From: Vallitalea pronyensis
GTDB taxonomy: Bacteria > Bacillota > Clostridia > Lachnospirales > Vallitaleaceae
DNA: 64,000 bases
NCBI RefSeq assembly: GCF_018141445.1
Contig: NZ_CP058649.1
Coordinates: 4,917,001 to 4,981,000 of the forward strand
Direction of reading: 5' to 3'
The notes below the pieces were generated by a model that saw nothing but the letters and a program-made list of their open reading frames with translations, did no database searches and was not told the DNA's origin. The translations under genes and the position numbers were made by a program. This document shows positions 63,788 through 64,000 of this stretch, piece after piece; the first letter of the stretch is position 1, and each line of letters starts with the position of its first letter.

Positions 63788-64000
63788 ATGAATAATAAAC
63801 CCAATGAACAGATTCGAACCATGCCCATGAACCGCATTATTCCATCTGGTCTAGATGTATGCGACTATGAAGTGCTTATGAAGGCCTATGAAAACGGAGG
63901 GAACTTTGCAGAAATATGTGAACAGCTGGGTGATCAGGCGAGATTAAAAGCTGATAAGGCTGTGGAAGAAGGTCATTTATTAACAGCTCGGTCCTTTTAT
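63788..64000 (+). CDS. N-terminal part of a probable alpha/beta hydrolase (truncated by window)
   Basis: 71 codons are visible. The pattern LGDQARLKADKAVEEGHLLT then ARSFY resembles the helical N-terminal cap region of FrsA/YqiA-like alpha/beta hydrolases (A..A...GH..SAR..Y). The catalytic motifs lie outside the window, so this is tentative. ATG after GAGGAGG. Controlled by the operators at 63724-63766 and probably by the divergent TetR protein. Confidence 0.55.
   Translation, partial: MNNKPNEQIRTMPMNRIIPSGLDVCDYEVLMKAYENGGNFAEICEQLGDQARLKADKAVEEGHLLTARSFY

Overview
The window looks like chromosomal DNA of a low-GC anaerobic Clostridia. The reasons are AGGAGG-type ribosome sites before nearly every gene, several TTG and GTG starts, a 2-hydroxyacyl-CoA dehydratase activase, a ferredoxin-linked branched-chain 2-oxoacid oxidoreductase, many PTS and ABC sugar systems, and Firmicutes-type Fur, LexA and CcpA/LacI boxes. 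Placement near Lachnospirales/Vallitalea is a guess from gene content. No rRNA, tRNA, CRISPR array or intact transposase was seen.

Layout. 1-8 kb: a truncated molybdopterin oxidoreductase, a gene-free block made almost wholly of long inverted repeats (2193-2725), a SorC-type regulator, a two-domain amidohydrolase divergent from a TetR regulator, an EamA transporter, and a DUF4190/DUF2752 pair. 8-25 kb: accessory-looking DNA. It holds an unrecognised Cys-rich protein between inverted copies of a 25-bp repeat, a sugar ABC importer with its AraC-type membrane sensor, an ABC exporter pair whose second half lacks an ATPase domain, MerR and WYL regulators, a MATE transporter, a decayed ABC ATPase behind a Fur-like box, and a transglutaminase-like gene split by one amber codon. 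25-37 kb: branched-chain amino/oxo-acid metabolism (giant dehydratase activase, four-subunit 2-oxoacid:ferredoxin oxidoreductase plus P-loop protein, isochorismatase-family hydrolase, ilvE), then a Phd-antitoxin/Uma2-nuclease fusion.

38-52 kb (minus strand): a co-directional cluster of about 14 kb. In transcription order it is PTS Enzyme I, HPr, a BglG-type regulator carrying the only EIIA domain, EIIB, EIIC (ascorbate type), a sugar-phosphate epimerase-like protein, DhaL, DhaK, a class II aldolase, a fucose-isomerase-like protein, a GH42 beta-galactosidase and a HAD phosphatase. It reads as an almost self-sufficient uptake and breakdown pathway for a short or unusual sugar or galactoside. 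The substrate cannot be read from sequence.

52-64 kb: dinB with a LexA-like box, a TudS/DUF1722 protein, a LacI-deoC-punA deoxynucleoside set with a cre-like operator, a carboxymuconolactone-decarboxylase-family gene under an exact Fur box, a secreted GH13 amylase with two LacI-type operators and a 9-codon leader ORF, a DUF2161 nuclease-like protein, a lipoprotein, and a TetR gene facing a truncated gene through two palindromic operators.

Repeats are the least explained material: four copies of a 25-bp palindromic element at gene 3' ends, two copies of a ~105-bp element with ~19-bp terminal inverted repeats, and two adjacent ~190-205-bp multi-arm palindromes.
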